Shown: piece by piece, positions 26,956 to 36,217 of the stretch
How the letters are laid out: each line of letters starts with the position of its first letter
Position numbering within the stretch: the first letter of the stretch is position 1
DNA from: Arthrobacter sp. SDTb3-6
GTDB taxonomy: Bacteria; Actinomycetota; Actinomycetes; Actinomycetales; Micrococcaceae
DNA length: 64,000 nt
Direction of reading: 5' to 3'
Assembly (NCBI RefSeq): GCF_013376095.1
Contig: NZ_JAAMFN010000016.1
Span: 1 to 64,000, forward strand
Notes under the pieces: model-generated
What the model saw: the letters and a program-made list of their open reading frames with translations, nothing else
What the model was told of the DNA's origin: nothing
Database searches by the model: none
Translations under genes and position numbers: made by a program

Positions 26956-28965
26956 CTAGCGGGAGCCGCCGCCGTCGCCGGAACTGCTGCTGCCTGCGTG
27001 GGTGTGGCTGCCCGGTTCGACGAGCGCCCCCATCCGTTCTGCCGTGTGCTGGAGCAACAGGTCCGCATCGTCGGCGCGTGCCGCCGCGTTGTCCGCGGCC
27101 TCCTGCAGGGCCGACTTCGCCCGCAACGGCGGAGTCTTGAAGAACAGGGCAAGCACGAACGCCAGCAGCACCACCATCAGGGCAACCCAGTAGATGACGA
27201 TGGTTGAGGCGGTGAAGCCCGTCAGGAACGGCTTGCTCAGGGCCGGGTTGGCGCCCTTGAGGAATGAGGTGTCATTGAGCGCGCTGCTGCCCGCCGACGA
27301 CGACCCCGTTGCCGATTTCAGCTTCTGCGCGATGGTGGGGGCCACCTGGTCGACCACCTGGCTGCGGACCGCCGGCTTGGAGAAGTCCAGCGGCTGGGCC
27401 GGCACCGTGCTTTCAGCCTGCGCCTGCGGCACGCCCTTGGCGACCAGCGCCTTCACGCCGGCAGCGTGGGCCGCCTGCTGCGCACCCTTCTCCACCGGCG
27501 TCACCATGTTGGTGTAGATCAAGGCCATGATGGCCTTGTTCTCGGGCGCCGTCGCCACGGACGGGGTCATGGCGGCATTGAGTGCACTTTTGAGCGTCGG
27601 TCCGTCGGACAGCGAGGTCTGGATGTTCAGCGGCATCACCGTGAACAGCAGGGACAGCATGACGGCGGTGCCCAGCGTTCCACCGATCTGGCGGAAGAAC
27701 GTCGAGGCACTCGTGGCCACGCCCATGTCGCGCAGGCCCACGGAGTTCTGGCTGGCGATGGTCAGGGTCTGCATGAGCTGGCCCAGGCCAAGCCCGATCA
27801 GCAGCATGCCGCCGGCAACAAACCAGAAGCTGGAGTCGTACCTGAGGAAGGTGAAGTACAGGAAGCCCGCGGACATCAGGCCGGTGCCGAGGATGGGGAA
27901 CATCCTGTACCTGCCGTTGCGTGCGATCAGCTGGCCGCTGGCAATCGAGGCGATCATCAGCCCCAGGATCATCGGCAGCATCTGGAAGCCGCTCTCCGTC
28001 GGCGTGGAACCAAGGACAATCTGCAGGTACAGCGGGATGGTCATCATGGCGCCGAACATGCCAAAGCCCACCAGGACGCCGATGACGGTGGCCATGGAGA
28101 AGGTGGCGGAGTGGAAGAGCGTGATGGGGATCAGGGCATCTTCCTTCATGCGCACCTCAATGAGGATGAAGGCAACCACGCCAATCACGCCGATGCCGTA
28201 GCAGGCGATGGAAGCAGGGCTGGACCATCCCCAGATCTGGCCTTCCTCCGCCACGAGCAGCAGCGGCACGAGGGCCACAATCACGGCGGCGGCGCCCCAC
28301 CAGTCGATGCGCACCGAATGGCGGTCCACCTTGGGCAGGTGCAGGAAACGCAGCACCATGGCCAGGGCGGCCAGGCCGATCGGGACGTTGATCAGGAACA
28401 CCCAGCGCCAGCCGGCGATCCACAGGATCTCATTGCTGCCGGCAAAGAGGCCGCCGATGAGCGGGCCGATGACGCTGGAAACACCGAAGACAGCCAGGAA
28501 GTAGCCCTGGTACTTGGCTCGTTCGCGCGGGGCAAGCATGTCGCCCATGATGGCCAGCGGCATGGACATCAGGCCGCCGGCGCCCAGGCCCTGCACGGCG
28601 CGGAAGACGGCGAGCTCGATCATGGAGGTCGAGAAGCTCGCCAGTACGGATCCGACGATGAAGACGACGATCGCGAAGAGGAACAGCGGGCGCCGTCCGA
28701 AGATGTCGGACAGCTTGCCGTAAATGGGTGTGCTGATCGTGGAAACAATCAGGTAGGCGGTGGTGACCCACGCCTGCAGGCTCAGGCCGTGGAGGTCGTC
28801 ACCGATGGTGCGGATGGCCGTTCCGACCACCGTCTGGTCCAGGGCCGACAGGAACATTCCTGCCATGAGCCCGAAAATCACAAACAGGATTTGGCGGTGG
28901 TTCATCACCGCGCTGCCTGCGGGGCTGGCCCCGGATGCGTTGGCTGTTGGGTTGTCGCTAGACAT
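26956..28965 (-). CDS. DHA2-family MFS multidrug exporter
   Basis: The 669-residue EmrB/QacA-type drug:proton antiporter has 14 predicted membrane helices. Motif A is YGKLSDIFGRRPLFL after helix 2, and the antiporter motif C is LAVFGVSSVIGPLIGGLFA. The DQTVVGTA segment in helix 1 carries the family's Asp. An unusually long hydrophilic segment of about 130 residues (LNIQTSLSDG to NPALSKPF, rich in Ala, Gln and Ser) separates helices 13 and 14. The tail ends in a Gly/Ser/His-rich stretch. No regulator gene is adjacent. The start is ATG 28965. The substrate is unknown. Confidence 0.85.
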   Translation of the reverse strand: MSSDNPTANASGASPAGSAVMNHRQILFVIFGLMAGMFLSALDQTVVGTAIRTIGDDLHGLSLQAWVTTAYLIVSTISTPIYGKLSDIFGRRPLFLFAIVVFIVGSVLASFSTSMIELAVFRAVQGLGAGGLMSMPLAIMGDMLAPRERAKYQGYFLAVFGVSSVIGPLIGGLFAGSNEILWIAGWRWVFLINVPIGLAALAMVLRFLHLPKVDRHSVRIDWWGAAAVIVALVPLLLVAEEGQIWGWSSPASIACYGIGVIGVVAFILIEVRMKEDALIPITLFHSATFSMATVIGVLVGFGMFGAMMTIPLYLQIVLGSTPTESGFQMLPMILGLMIASIASGQLIARNGRYRMFPILGTGLMSAGFLYFTFLRYDSSFWFVAGGMLLIGLGLGQLMQTLTIASQNSVGLRDMGVATSASTFFRQIGGTLGTAVMLSLLFTVMPLNIQTSLSDGPTLKSALNAAMTPSVATAPENKAIMALIYTNMVTPVEKGAQQAAHAAGVKALVAKGVPQAQAESTVPAQPLDFSKPAVRSQVVDQVAPTIAQKLKSATGSSSAGSSALNDTSFLKGANPALSKPFLTGFTASTIVIYWVALMVVLLAFVLALFFKTPPLRAKSALQEAADNAAARADDADLLLQHTAERMGALVEPGSHTHAGSSSSGDGGGSR

Positions 28966-29155
28966 GCGTCCTCAAAACGTGTGGAGGATGCCGCTGGCAC
29001 CGGCATCACAACGGCGTGGGCGCAACGAAATTTGTTGCGCAGGGACGTACGCTACTCCCTTCATCCCGCGCGGGCAAACAGTTACTTGCGGCAACCGTCC
29101 AGTTTCGCGCACAGTGAACACCCCCCTTCACCCGGCACGGACCTATCATGGGCCC

Positions 29156-30334
29156 ATGACCGAGAAAATGCCGCCCAGGGTCCGTTCCCGTGGGCCGGCG
29201 CGGGCGCCCGGCCGCGTCCATTGGATGGAGTTGTTTTTTGACCTGGTCTTCGTGGCGTTTGTGGGCCAGCTCGCCCACGGCATCCACGGCAATCCCGGCT
29301 GGGCCGAGTTCGGCACCTTCATCCTGCTGTTCTTTCCGGCGTGGTGGGCGTGGGTCAACATCGTCTCCGTTGTCAACCTCCTGCCCGGGCTGTCCTCCCG
29401 CAGCCTGGGCATGGCCATGCTGGCGGCGATGGCGGCCGCCGGTGTCATGGCCGCCGCCGCCCCGCACGCCCTGGGCGGGCGGGCATGGGCGTTCTCGCTG
29501 GCCAACGCGGCCATGCGGGCCATCCTGCTGGTGCTGTGGCTCTACCGGCGCCGGCACACGGGCGGTGCCGCGCCGTCGTGGCGGATCTGGACCTACAACG
29601 GCGGGACGGCAGCCCTCTGGCTCGTGGCCGCCGCATTGCCCCTGGAGGGCGCCGTGGCGTTGTGGGCCGCGGCCATTCTGGTGGAGGTGTCCATGGTGCT
29701 GGTGGGCGGGCGGCTGCAGCCCGACGCCGGCATTGCCGGCATCAACGTCGAGCACGCCGCCGAACGGCTGGGCCTGTTCGTCATCATCGTCCTGGGCGAA
29801 TCCGTGTTCACCGTCGTCACCGTAGTGTCCACGGTGTGGAATCCCGCGGCGTGGCTGGCCGGTTCCCTGGGCTTTGTGGTGGTGGCCCTGCTCGGCTGGG
29901 CCTTCTTCCAGTACGGCACCGGCACCCTCAACGCCGGGCTGGAACGGCTGGCCGGCCGGCGCGACTTTGGCGGCATCCAGCTGACCATCCTGTTCATGCC
30001 GTTTCTGCTGGTGGCGGGCGTGACCGCCATCGCCGGGGCCATCGCGACCGCCATCCCGGCGCCGTTCGCCACGCTTCCCCTCGGCTCGGGCATCACGCTC
30101 GGCGGCGGGCTGGCGCTGTTCTACCTGACCAATGCCGTGGTTTCACTGCGCTTCGGCCAGTCCGCCGGCGCCGTGCTCCCCTGGTCCATTCCGGCCGTGG
30201 CACTGAGCCTCCTGCTCGTGCCGGCCAGCCGGGACGTGCCGGCCGCCGTCGTGCTTGGGCTGGCCGTGGTGCTCCTGCTGGCGCTCACCGCCTACGTGGA
30301 GCTGCACCATCGCGCCATGGCCCGGCAGGGTTGA
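29156..30334 (+). CDS. Low-temperature-requirement A (LtrA) family membrane protein
   Basis: The 392-residue integral membrane protein has about ten to twelve hydrophobic helices. The family signature near the N-terminus is HWMELFFDLVFVAFVGQLAH. The conserved GINVEHAAERLGLFVIIVLG and GESVFTVV segments follow mid-protein. The family is named after a Listeria locus needed at low temperature, and its biochemical role is not established. ATG 29156 is chosen because homology begins soon after; upstream codons of the long open frame are not conserved. Its stop lies 4 bp from that of fbpC, in convergent orientation. Confidence 0.78.
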   Translation: MTEKMPPRVRSRGPARAPGRVHWMELFFDLVFVAFVGQLAHGIHGNPGWAEFGTFILLFFPAWWAWVNIVSVVNLLPGLSSRSLGMAMLAAMAAAGVMAAAAPHALGGRAWAFSLANAAMRAILLVLWLYRRRHTGGAAPSWRIWTYNGGTAALWLVAAALPLEGAVALWAAAILVEVSMVLVGGRLQPDAGIAGINVEHAAERLGLFVIIVLGESVFTVVTVVSTVWNPAAWLAGSLGFVVVALLGWAFFQYGTGTLNAGLERLAGRRDFGGIQLTILFMPFLLVAGVTAIAGAIATAIPAPFATLPLGSGITLGGGLALFYLTNAVVSLRFGQSAGAVLPWSIPAVALSLLLVPASRDVPAAVVLGLAVVLLLALTAYVELHHRAMARQG

Positions 30335-30338
30335 GGGC

Positions 30339-31490
30339 CTATCCGTCCCAGGGGAAGACGACGCCCTCCCCCACCACCTTCAGCGACAGCTCCGTGCCGG
30401 GCCGCGCCAGCATCGCGTTCCAGTGCCGGATGTTGATGACCTCGCCGCCCACGGGCTGGTGCGGGTCGGCAGGGTGAAGGGGGTCCACCGCGATGGGCGC
30501 CAGCTGGATCCGCACGGTCGTTTCGGGGCCGAAGTAGTCGGTGTCCACGACGTGGCCGCGGATCTTTCCGCCTTCGCTGATGCGGATCTGCTCGGGCCGT
30601 AGCATCAGGTGCACGCGGCCCTGCACGGGCGGGCGCCGGACGGGGATGCCGCCGAGGGAGCACAGCGCCAGTGAGCCTTCCATCCACGCCTCAAGGATGA
30701 CCGCGTCGCCGAGGAATTCCGCCGTCGCCCGGTCGGACGGGCGCGTGTAGACCACGAAGGGGCTGCCGATCTGGGCCAGCCTGCCGTCGCGCATGACGGC
30801 CACCTGGTCCGCGAAACTGAGCGCCTCGGCCTGGTCGTGCGTGACAAGGATGGTGGTGACACCGGCGTCGGACAACGTCTTGGACACGGCCCGGCGTGTG
30901 GCCACGCGCAGCCCGGCGTCGAGAGCGCTGAACGGCTCGTCGAGCAGCATGAGCTCCGGCTGGCGGGCCAGCGCTCGGGCCAGGGCCACGCGCTGCTGCT
31001 GCCCGCCGGAAAGCTCCGACGGCTTGCGCTTGGCGTAGGACGGCTCCATGGAGACCATCTCCAGCAGTTCGGCCACGCGGGAGGCCGCAGCCCGGCCGCG
31101 CAGCGGCAGCCCGAACGCGATGTTCTGCCCCACGCTCAGGTGCGGGAACAGGGCGCCGTCCTGCGCCACATAGCCCACGCTGCGCTTGTGGGCGGGCAGC
31201 CAGCCGGAGGGCCCGGCCACTTCCACCCCGTCAAGGGAAACGCTGCCGGCGTCGGGTGCCTCAAAGCCGGCAATGAGGCGCAGCAGGGTGGTCTTGCCGG
31301 AACCCGAGGCGCCCACAATGGCGGTGGTGCGCCCCTGGGCCACGGTCAGGTCCACGCCCTTGAGCACCTCCGTGCCGCCGAACGACTTCCGCGCACCGGT
31401 GATCTGCAGGTGGTCGGTGACGTGGTCGGCGTCCGGTTCAAAGGCGGGGAGGGTTGACGCGGCCGGGGCCGGCCTGCGCGATGCTGTCAC
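30339..31490 (-). CDS. fbpC: Ferric iron ABC transporter ATP-binding protein (FbpC-like)
   Basis: The 383-residue ABC ATPase of the ferric/polyamine (FbpC/PotA) subfamily has Walker [13 protein letters not shown]-loop [18 protein letters not shown], signature [16 protein letters not shown] and Walker [13 protein letters not shown]. The H-loop is [15 protein letters not shown]-terminal regulatory domain of TOBE type follows ([14 protein letters not shown]). The start is GTG 31490, overlapping the permease stop (GTGA). It is the last gene of the fbpA-fbpB-fbpC operon and energises iron uptake. Confidence 0.88.
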   Translation of the reverse strand: MTASRRPAPAASTLPAFEPDADHVTDHLQITGARKSFGGTEVLKGVDLTVAQGRTTAIVGASGSGKTTLLRLIAGFEAPDAGSVSLDGVEVAGPSGWLPAHKRSVGYVAQDGALFPHLSVGQNIAFGLPLRGRAAASRVAELLEMVSMEPSYAKRKPSELSGGQQQRVALARALARQPELMLLDEPFSALDAGLRVATRRAVSKTLSDAGVTTILVTHDQAEALSFADQVAVMRDGRLAQIGSPFVVYTRPSDRATAEFLGDAVILEAWMEGSLALCSLGGIPVRRPPVQGRVHLMLRPEQIRISEGGKIRGHVVDTDYFGPETTVRIQLAPIAVDPLHPADPHQPVGGEVINIRHWNAMLARPGTELSLKVVGEGVVFPWDG

Positions 31491-33085
31491 TGTCCGGCTG
31501 CTTTCTTGGATTCGGCAAAGAGGAGGTAGGTCATGGGTGCCGAGAGCAGGATCATCAGCAGTGCGTAGGGGGCGGCGCCGGTGTAGTTGATCTCGCTGCT
31601 GAGCGACCAAAATTCGGTGGCCAGCGTTTGGGTGCCGTTCGGGGCCAGCAGCAGCGTTGCCGTCAGCTCGTTCATGATGCCCAGGAACACCAGCGCGGCC
31701 CCGCCCGCCGCGGCGGGGGCGGTCAGGCGCAGCGTGACACGCATGAACGCCAGCAGCGGGGGCTTGCCCAGCGCCTGGGCGGCCTCGTCCAGTTCCTTGG
31801 GCGCCTGCGCCAGCCCGGCGCGCAGGTTCACCAGTGCACGTGGCATGAACAGCATGGCGTAGGCCGCCACCAGCACGACGGCGGTCTGGTAGATGCCGGG
31901 CATGTTGTGGATGCTGATGGTCACCAGGGCCAGTGCCACCACAATGCCGGGCATGGAGCTGGAGATGTAGTTGGCACCCTCGAGCAGTTTGGTGACGGGG
32001 CCCGGATGCCGGACCGCCAAAAAAGCCAGCGGAAAGGCCAGGACGGTGGTGACCAGCGCCCCTACGAGGCCGTACACCAGCGTTTGCAGGACCGCGTTGG
32101 CCAGCGCGCTGCCGCTCCAGATCCCGGGCCCGCCCACCACCAGCCATCGGAACACATGGAACAAGGGCAGGCCCAATGCCAGGGCGGTGAGCACCGCCAG
32201 GCCCGCCTGCGCCGGAATCTCCAGCCGGCCCAACGCCAGCCGCGGCGGGTTGGCCTGCACGCCCGAGCCCACCCGCGCATAGCGGGCGTTGCCGCGCACC
32301 TTGGACTCGCCCAACAGCAGCAACAAGCAGAACAGCACCAGCACGCTGGCCAGCATGTTGGCAGCCGCCCCGTTGAACGTGGAACGGTATTGGTCGTAAA
32401 TGGCGGTGGTGAAGGTGTCGAACTGGATCATGGCAAAGGCGCCGTATTCGGCGAGCAGGTGCAGGGAAACCAGCAGCGCACCGCCGGCCGAGGCGAGCCG
32501 CAGCTGCGGGAGCACCACGCGGAAGAACACCTTCCACGGACCCAGCCCCAGCGACGAGCCGGACTGTTCAAGGGCCGGGTCCATGCGGCTGAGCACGGCG
32601 GCCACGGGGATGTACACCAGCGGGAAGTACGAGAGCACGGAAATGAGCACGCCGCCAAACAGCCCGCCCAGGGAGGGGACCGCACTGACCCACGCGTAGC
32701 TGTTCACAAACGCTGGAATGGCCAGGGGTGCCGCCAGCAGCACGGCCCAAATCTTGTGTCCGCGCAGCCTGGTGCGTTCCACCAGCCACGCCCCGGCAAT
32801 GCCGAGCACCACGCACACCGGCACGGTGATCACCACCAGGCCCAGCGTGTTCAGCAGCAGTTCCCCCACGCGCGGGCGGAAGACCAGCTTCTCAATGGTG
32901 CCCCACCCGGCATTGCCCGTCATGACCGCCACATAGCCCAGCGGCAGCAGGGAGAAGGCGGCGATGAGGATGGATAGGGCGACGACGGCCCAGGGGCCGG
33001 AGCGTGTGCCCCGGCCCCCGGCTGCGTTGCGTCGGTTGGCTGCGCGCGGCGCGCGTGCCGCCGTCGTACTGGGTGAAGAATACAT
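31487..33085 (-). CDS. fbpB: Ferric iron ABC transporter permease (FbpB-like)
   Basis: The 532-residue permease contains two tandem BPD-type halves of about six helices each, as in FbpB/SfuB. EAA-like loops are seen in [21 protein letters not shown] and [21 protein letters not shown] basic N-terminal tail of about 30 residues precedes the first helix. One polypeptide therefore forms the whole channel. The ATG start at 33085 lies 5 bp after the fbpA stop, and its last bases overlap fbpC. Confidence 0.88.
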   Translation of the reverse strand: MYSSPSTTAARAPRAANRRNAAGGRGTRSGPWAVVALSILIAAFSLLPLGYVAVMTGNAGWGTIEKLVFRPRVGELLLNTLGLVVITVPVCVVLGIAGAWLVERTRLRGHKIWAVLLAAPLAIPAFVNSYAWVSAVPSLGGLFGGVLISVLSYFPLVYIPVAAVLSRMDPALEQSGSSLGLGPWKVFFRVVLPQLRLASAGGALLVSLHLLAEYGAFAMIQFDTFTTAIYDQYRSTFNGAAANMLASVLVLFCLLLLLGESKVRGNARYARVGSGVQANPPRLALGRLEIPAQAGLAVLTALALGLPLFHVFRWLVVGGPGIWSGSALANAVLQTLVYGLVGALVTTVLAFPLAFLAVRHPGPVTKLLEGANYISSSMPGIVVALALVTISIHNMPGIYQTAVVLVAAYAMLFMPRALVNLRAGLAQAPKELDEAAQALGKPPLLAFMRVTLRLTAPAAAGGAALVFLGIMNELTATLLLAPNGTQTLATEFWSLSSEINYTGAAPYALLMILLSAPMTYLLFAESKKAAGQ

Positions 33086-33090
33086 TGGTA

Positions 33091-34155
33091 TTAGAGTAGA
33101 CCGGCCTCGGTCATGAGGTCGGTGACCTTCTGGGAGTTCAGCTTGGCCGCGTCAACCTTCGGCGCCTGCAGGTCCTGCAGCGGAACCAGCTTGGCGTTCG
33201 CGGCAACACCGCTCGCCACCGGGTACTCGAAAGAGGTTCCGGTCTGCAGGATCTCCTGGCCTGCCTTGCCGGTGATGAATTCCAGGAACTTCTCGGCATT
33301 GGCCTGATGCTTGCTGGAGGCCAGCACGCCGCCGCCGGAGACCGAGACAAACGCGCCCGGGTCCTGGTTCTTGAAGTAGTGCAGGGCCACATTGTTGGAG
33401 TTCTCGCCGGTCTTGGCCTGGTCGCCGAACCAGTAGTAGTGGTAGATGACGGCCCCGTCCACCTCACCGGCGTTGACTGCCTTCATGGCCGTGCTGTTGC
33501 CCTTGTAGGGCTTGGCGTTTTCCTTCATGGCCTTCAGCCAGGCCAGCGTGGCGTCCTGGCCCTTGAGCTCCAGCATGGCGGAGACGATGGCCTGGAAGTC
33601 GGCACCGGACGGCGACGCGGCCCACTTGCCCTTCCAGGCGGGGTCCGCCAGGTCCATGATCGACTTGGGCAGCTGGGCCGGGGTCAGCTTGGTCTTGTTG
33701 TAGGCAAAGACGGTGCTGCGGGCGGCAATGCCGGTCCACTTGTCGGTGGAGGGCCGGTAGGCCTCGGGGACCTGTTCCTGGATCTTCTTGCTGATGTCCG
33801 TCAACAGTCCCGCGTTTTCCACCTGCGTCATGGCGGGGGAGTTTTCGGTCAGGAAGACGTCCGCGGGCGACTTGGCACCCTCGGCGATGATTTGGTTGCT
33901 CATCTCGGAGTCGTCGCCGTTGCGCAGCGTGACCTTGATGCCGGTTTCCTTGGTGAATTCGTCCACCCAGGCCTGGGTGAGCTCCTCGTGCTGGGCGTTA
34001 TAGACGGTGATGGCGTCCGTGGCCGAGCCCTGGGCGCCTTTCGACGCGGCCGGGGTGGTGCTGCCACCGCAGGCGGCGAGGGCGAGCACGGAGACTCCGG
34101 CGATCGCCGTCAGCGCGCTCCTGCGCAGGAAACGGGTGTTGAGCAAGGTCTTCAT
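33091..34155 (-). CDS. fbpA: Ferric iron-binding lipoprotein (FbpA-like)
   Basis: This is a 354-residue extracellular solute-binding protein. The signal sequence ends at lipobox LAAC near residue 29. The mature protein begins the FbpA fold with [38 protein letters not shown] and [14 protein letters not shown] are conserved. The tyrosine cluster [11 protein letters not shown] matches the iron-binding Tyr pair of FbpA. ATG 34155 has AAAGG upstream. It is first in the operon and follows an IdeR/DtxR-like box, so induction under iron limitation is expected. Confidence 0.9.
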   Translation of the reverse strand: MKTLLNTRFLRRSALTAIAGVSVLALAACGGSTTPAASKGAQGSATDAITVYNAQHEELTQAWVDEFTKETGIKVTLRNGDDSEMSNQIIAEGAKSPADVFLTENSPAMTQVENAGLLTDISKKIQEQVPEAYRPSTDKWTGIAARSTVFAYNKTKLTPAQLPKSIMDLADPAWKGKWAASPSGADFQAIVSAMLELKGQDATLAWLKAMKENAKPYKGNSTAMKAVNAGEVDGAVIYHYYWFGDQAKTGENSNNVALHYFKNQDPGAFVSVSGGGVLASSKHQANAEKFLEFITGKAGQEILQTGTSFEYPVASGVAANAKLVPLQDLQAPKVDAAKLNSQKVTDLMTEAGLL

Positions 34156-34209
34156 GGGGGCCTTTCGGCGTAGGTGAATTAGCGAAGCTTTATTGATCGT
34201 AATGCAACG

Positions 34210-34228
34210 ATAGGCGAGGCTACCCTCA
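34210..34228. promoter_or_regulatory. IdeR/DtxR-like iron box upstream of fbpA
   Basis: ATAGGCGAGGCTACCCTCA matches the actinobacterial iron box TTAGGTTAGGCTAACCTAA at about 14 positions, including both half-site cores. It lies 55 bp before the fbpA start. Binding by an iron-loaded repressor would shut off the operon. Confidence 0.6.
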
Positions 34229-34298
34229 CAACGCGAAATTGTGACACAGCTCTCCTGAATTTCGTCACATTTGCGTGACCAAAATGGACCGGGTCCAG

Positions 34299-34790
34299 CT
34301 AGGCCGGGTCTTGCCGGCTTTCACCAAGCAGTTCGCCGGCCCGGGTGACGTGCTCGTGGACGATCGCGGCCCTGCGGACGACGCCGGACACGTCCCCCGC
34401 CCCGAGCCTCACCATGGCGACCGCTTCCGCCGCTGCGGCGAGGGCGTTGCCTGCCCGGGAGAGCTCGCGGTGGACGTCGTTGAGGTAGCCGCCGGTGCCG
34501 GTGGGGATTTCCATGCCTTCACTGGGTGCGATGGACTGCGCCCGGGCCGCGATGCTGCGCACCTGGGGCAGGAGGTCCGCCAGGGCGTCGGCCACCGGGA
34601 CGAGCGCGGAATAGTGTTGCCCCGGACCGCCTTCGGCGTGGCTGGCTTCCTCCTCGACGCCCTCAAGCATCTGGTGGAAGCGGTCCAAGCCGCGCCGGAA
34701 CCTGTCGTGGGCGCGCCGCCAGACGCCCTTGCCAAGTTCGGCGTCGTCGCGCCTGGCTTGCCGGCCGGCGCCAAAAAATCCCAGGGGCAT
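34299..34790 (-). CDS. Uncharacterised protein encoded behind the proteasome activator
   Basis: The 163-residue soluble protein starts MPLGFFGAGRQARRDDAELG and is predicted to be mostly alpha-helical, with amphipathic stretches RRGLDRFHQMLEGVEEEA, VADALADLLPQVRSIAARAQ and LNDVHRELSRAGNALAAAAE. No signal peptide, membrane helix or catalytic motif is seen. ATG 34790 is preferred because GGAG lies 9 nt upstream; the larger open frame is antisense shadow of bpa. It begins 28 bp after the bpa stop on the same strand, so the two are likely co-transcribed and may act together. No family name can be given. Confidence 0.65.
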   Translation of the reverse strand: MPLGFFGAGRQARRDDAELGKGVWRRAHDRFRRGLDRFHQMLEGVEEEASHAEGGPGQHYSALVPVADALADLLPQVRSIAARAQSIAPSEGMEIPTGTGGYLNDVHRELSRAGNALAAAAEAVAMVRLGAGDVSGVVRRAAIVHEHVTRAGELLGESRQDPA

Positions 34791-34818
34791 GCGTGCGTGC
34801 TCCGCTGTCAGGGAGCCG

Positions 34819-35478
34819 TCAGAGGTACTGGCCCGGGCGGCCGGCGTCGGCCTGGCCGGAACCTTCGGGACGGCCCTGCGCCCGGCCCGCGGGCGCGCGC
34901 TGGGGTTCGCCGTTCTCGCCCACCACCACGCCGGGCGCAATGACGGTGCCCGGCGGCAGCTGGTGCATCTGCAGCCGGGCCGCCACCTGCTGGTTTGCCA
35001 TGGCCTGGGCGGCCATGGCGGTCTGGATGCCGTGGAACAGCCCCTCGAGCCAGCCGACCAGCTGCGCCTGGGCAATGCGCAGTTCTGCATCCGAGGGCAC
35101 GCTGGCGTCCGTAAACGGCAGGCTGAGCCGGTGCAGTTCCTCCACGAGTTCCGGTGAGAGCCCGTCCTCGAGTTCAGCGATGGAGCGCCCGTGGATTTCG
35201 GCCAGGCGCGCGCGGGCGGCGTCGTCCAGCGGCGCGCTTTTCACCTCGTCCAGGAGTTGTTTGACCATGGTGCCAATGCGCATCACCTTGGCCGGCTGGT
35301 CCACCATGTCCGCGACGGTGGCGTGCTTCGCCTCCGTTCCGCCCCCTTGGGCGGCGGAGGGCTGTTGCGCCGCCCCGGCTCCGAAGCCGTCCACGTCCAC
35401 GTCCATGTTGGCCGGATCGTCCACTACCTTGCCTTCGGCCGTGGTCCCGGCTTCCTGCACATGCGCCTTGTCAGTCAT
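34819..35478 (-). CDS. bpa: Bacterial proteasome activator Bpa (DUF2587)
   Basis: The 219-residue protein is the ATP-independent ring activator of the 20S proteasome. An acidic, disordered N-terminus (about residues 1-50) precedes the helical core (MVDQPAKVMRIGTMVKQLLD, ELVEELHRLSLPF, IAQAQLVGWLEGLFHGIQ). The protein ends exactly in GQYL, the C-terminal docking motif that inserts into the proteasome alpha-ring pockets. This implies a 20S proteasome elsewhere in the genome. ATG 35478 is the start. A 26-bp tandem repeat array lies 60 bp upstream. Confidence 0.92.
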   Translation of the reverse strand: MTDKAHVQEAGTTAEGKVVDDPANMDVDVDGFGAGAAQQPSAAQGGGTEAKHATVADMVDQPAKVMRIGTMVKQLLDEVKSAPLDDAARARLAEIHGRSIAELEDGLSPELVEELHRLSLPFTDASVPSDAELRIAQAQLVGWLEGLFHGIQTAMAAQAMANQQVAARLQMHQLPPGTVIAPGVVVGENGEPQRAPAGRAQGRPEGSGQADAGRPGQYL

Positions 35479-35540
35479 ACGGCCAGTCTCTCACGACGTC
35501 CCCGCAATTGTCCGCGCCGGTTTTTCGGCGCGGGCCTTGG

Positions 35541-35644
35541 GCGCGGACTTTAGGTGCAGCCTTTAGGCGCGGACTTTAGGCGCAGCCTTTAGGCGCGGAC
35601 TTTAGGCGCAGCCTTTAGGCGCGGACTTTAGGCGCAGCCTTTAG
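35541..35644. repeat. Four tandem 26-bp repeats upstream of bpa
   Basis: The unit GCGCGGACTTTAGGCGCAGC plus CTTTAG is repeated at 35541-35566, 35567-35592, 35593-35618 and 35619-35644. Only one base differs (a T in the first unit). It lies between the ybdD stop and the bpa start on the minus strand. Confidence 0.9.
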
Positions 35645-35656
35645 GTGCAGCCCCGC

Positions 35657-35713
35657 CGAGTGTGCAGGTGTGGCGGGTGCCGGGCCCGCCAACCCGCCAC
35701 AACTGCACACTCG
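35657..35713. repeat. 22-bp-arm hairpin repeat
   Basis: CGAGTGTGCAGGTGTGGCGG (plus GT) at 35657-35678 pairs with 35692-35713 with one mismatch across a 13-nt self-complementary loop. It abuts the 26-bp tandem array and precedes the ybdD stop, so it could serve as its terminator. Confidence 0.8.
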
Positions 35714-35732
35714 CGCAGCCATGCAGCCGGCG

Positions 35733-35933
35733 TCAGCAGCAGCGGCCCTCGGGATTGGCCTCCTGGCGGTCCATCCTGTCCCGCCAGAACTCCTTGACTG
35801 TCATGGCCGGGGTGGTGCAGCCGGTGCCGCGGTGGTGGTCCAGGTACTTTTCATAGGCGTCCTCACCCAGGACGCCCATGAGGTACATGCTGACTGAACC
35901 CAACACCCCGGCCGCACGGTGCAGCAGCTCCAC
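35733..35933 (-). CDS. ybdD: YbdD/YjiX family short protein
   Basis: The 66-residue protein matches the YbdD/YjiX (DUF466) family: GVLGEDAYEKYLDHH, the GTGCTTPAMTVKEFWRDR core and the terminal GRCC. In most bacteria this small gene follows cstA or btsT, which encode carbon-starvation/pyruvate transporters, and its role is not well defined. The start is GTG 35933. Here the adjoining cstA is reduced to its first ~65 codons, so the partner is missing at this locus, yet the small gene itself is intact. Confidence 0.8.
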   Translation of the reverse strand: MELLHRAAGVLGSVSMYLMGVLGEDAYEKYLDHHRGTGCTTPAMTVKEFWRDRMDRQEANPEGRCC

Positions 35934-35935
35934 TG

Positions 35936-36141
35936 TCAGTGCCCCGCCCGCACGGTTTCCCGGCCAGGACCACCCAGGCCACGCCGCCGAGCAGCGCGAT
36001 GGCCGCCCAGAGGGCTATTTTCAGCGGCGTCCACTTCTGCGTGGCTGCTTCCGCCTCGAGGTCCACGGCCACGGGCGGCAGCTCCGGATCCTGAAGCAGA
36101 AGGCCCGCGTGGCGGGCTGTCCCCTTGGAAGGCTGGGTCAT
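35936..36141 (-). pseudogene. cstA: Remnant of carbon-starvation transporter cstA
   Basis: An ATG at 36141 with an AAGGA ribosome binding site opens a frame whose residues 34-60 (TQKWTPLKIALWAAIALLGG then VAWVVLA) look like the first membrane helix of CstA. After residue 60 the frame slips. The next frame continues as RETVRAG and stops at 35936, resembling the RGETVNA that follows helix 1 in CstA. The other several hundred codons (CstA is usually about 700 residues) are absent, and ybdD starts 3 bp later. This is a deletion scar plus a small indel. Confidence 0.65.
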
Positions 36142-36217
36142 TGTTTTCCTTACTCAAGGCCGAATTCTGAACCCTTGACGGTAGCAGCGCGGCCCGGCCC
36201 GGCCCGCCGCTGTGGCT

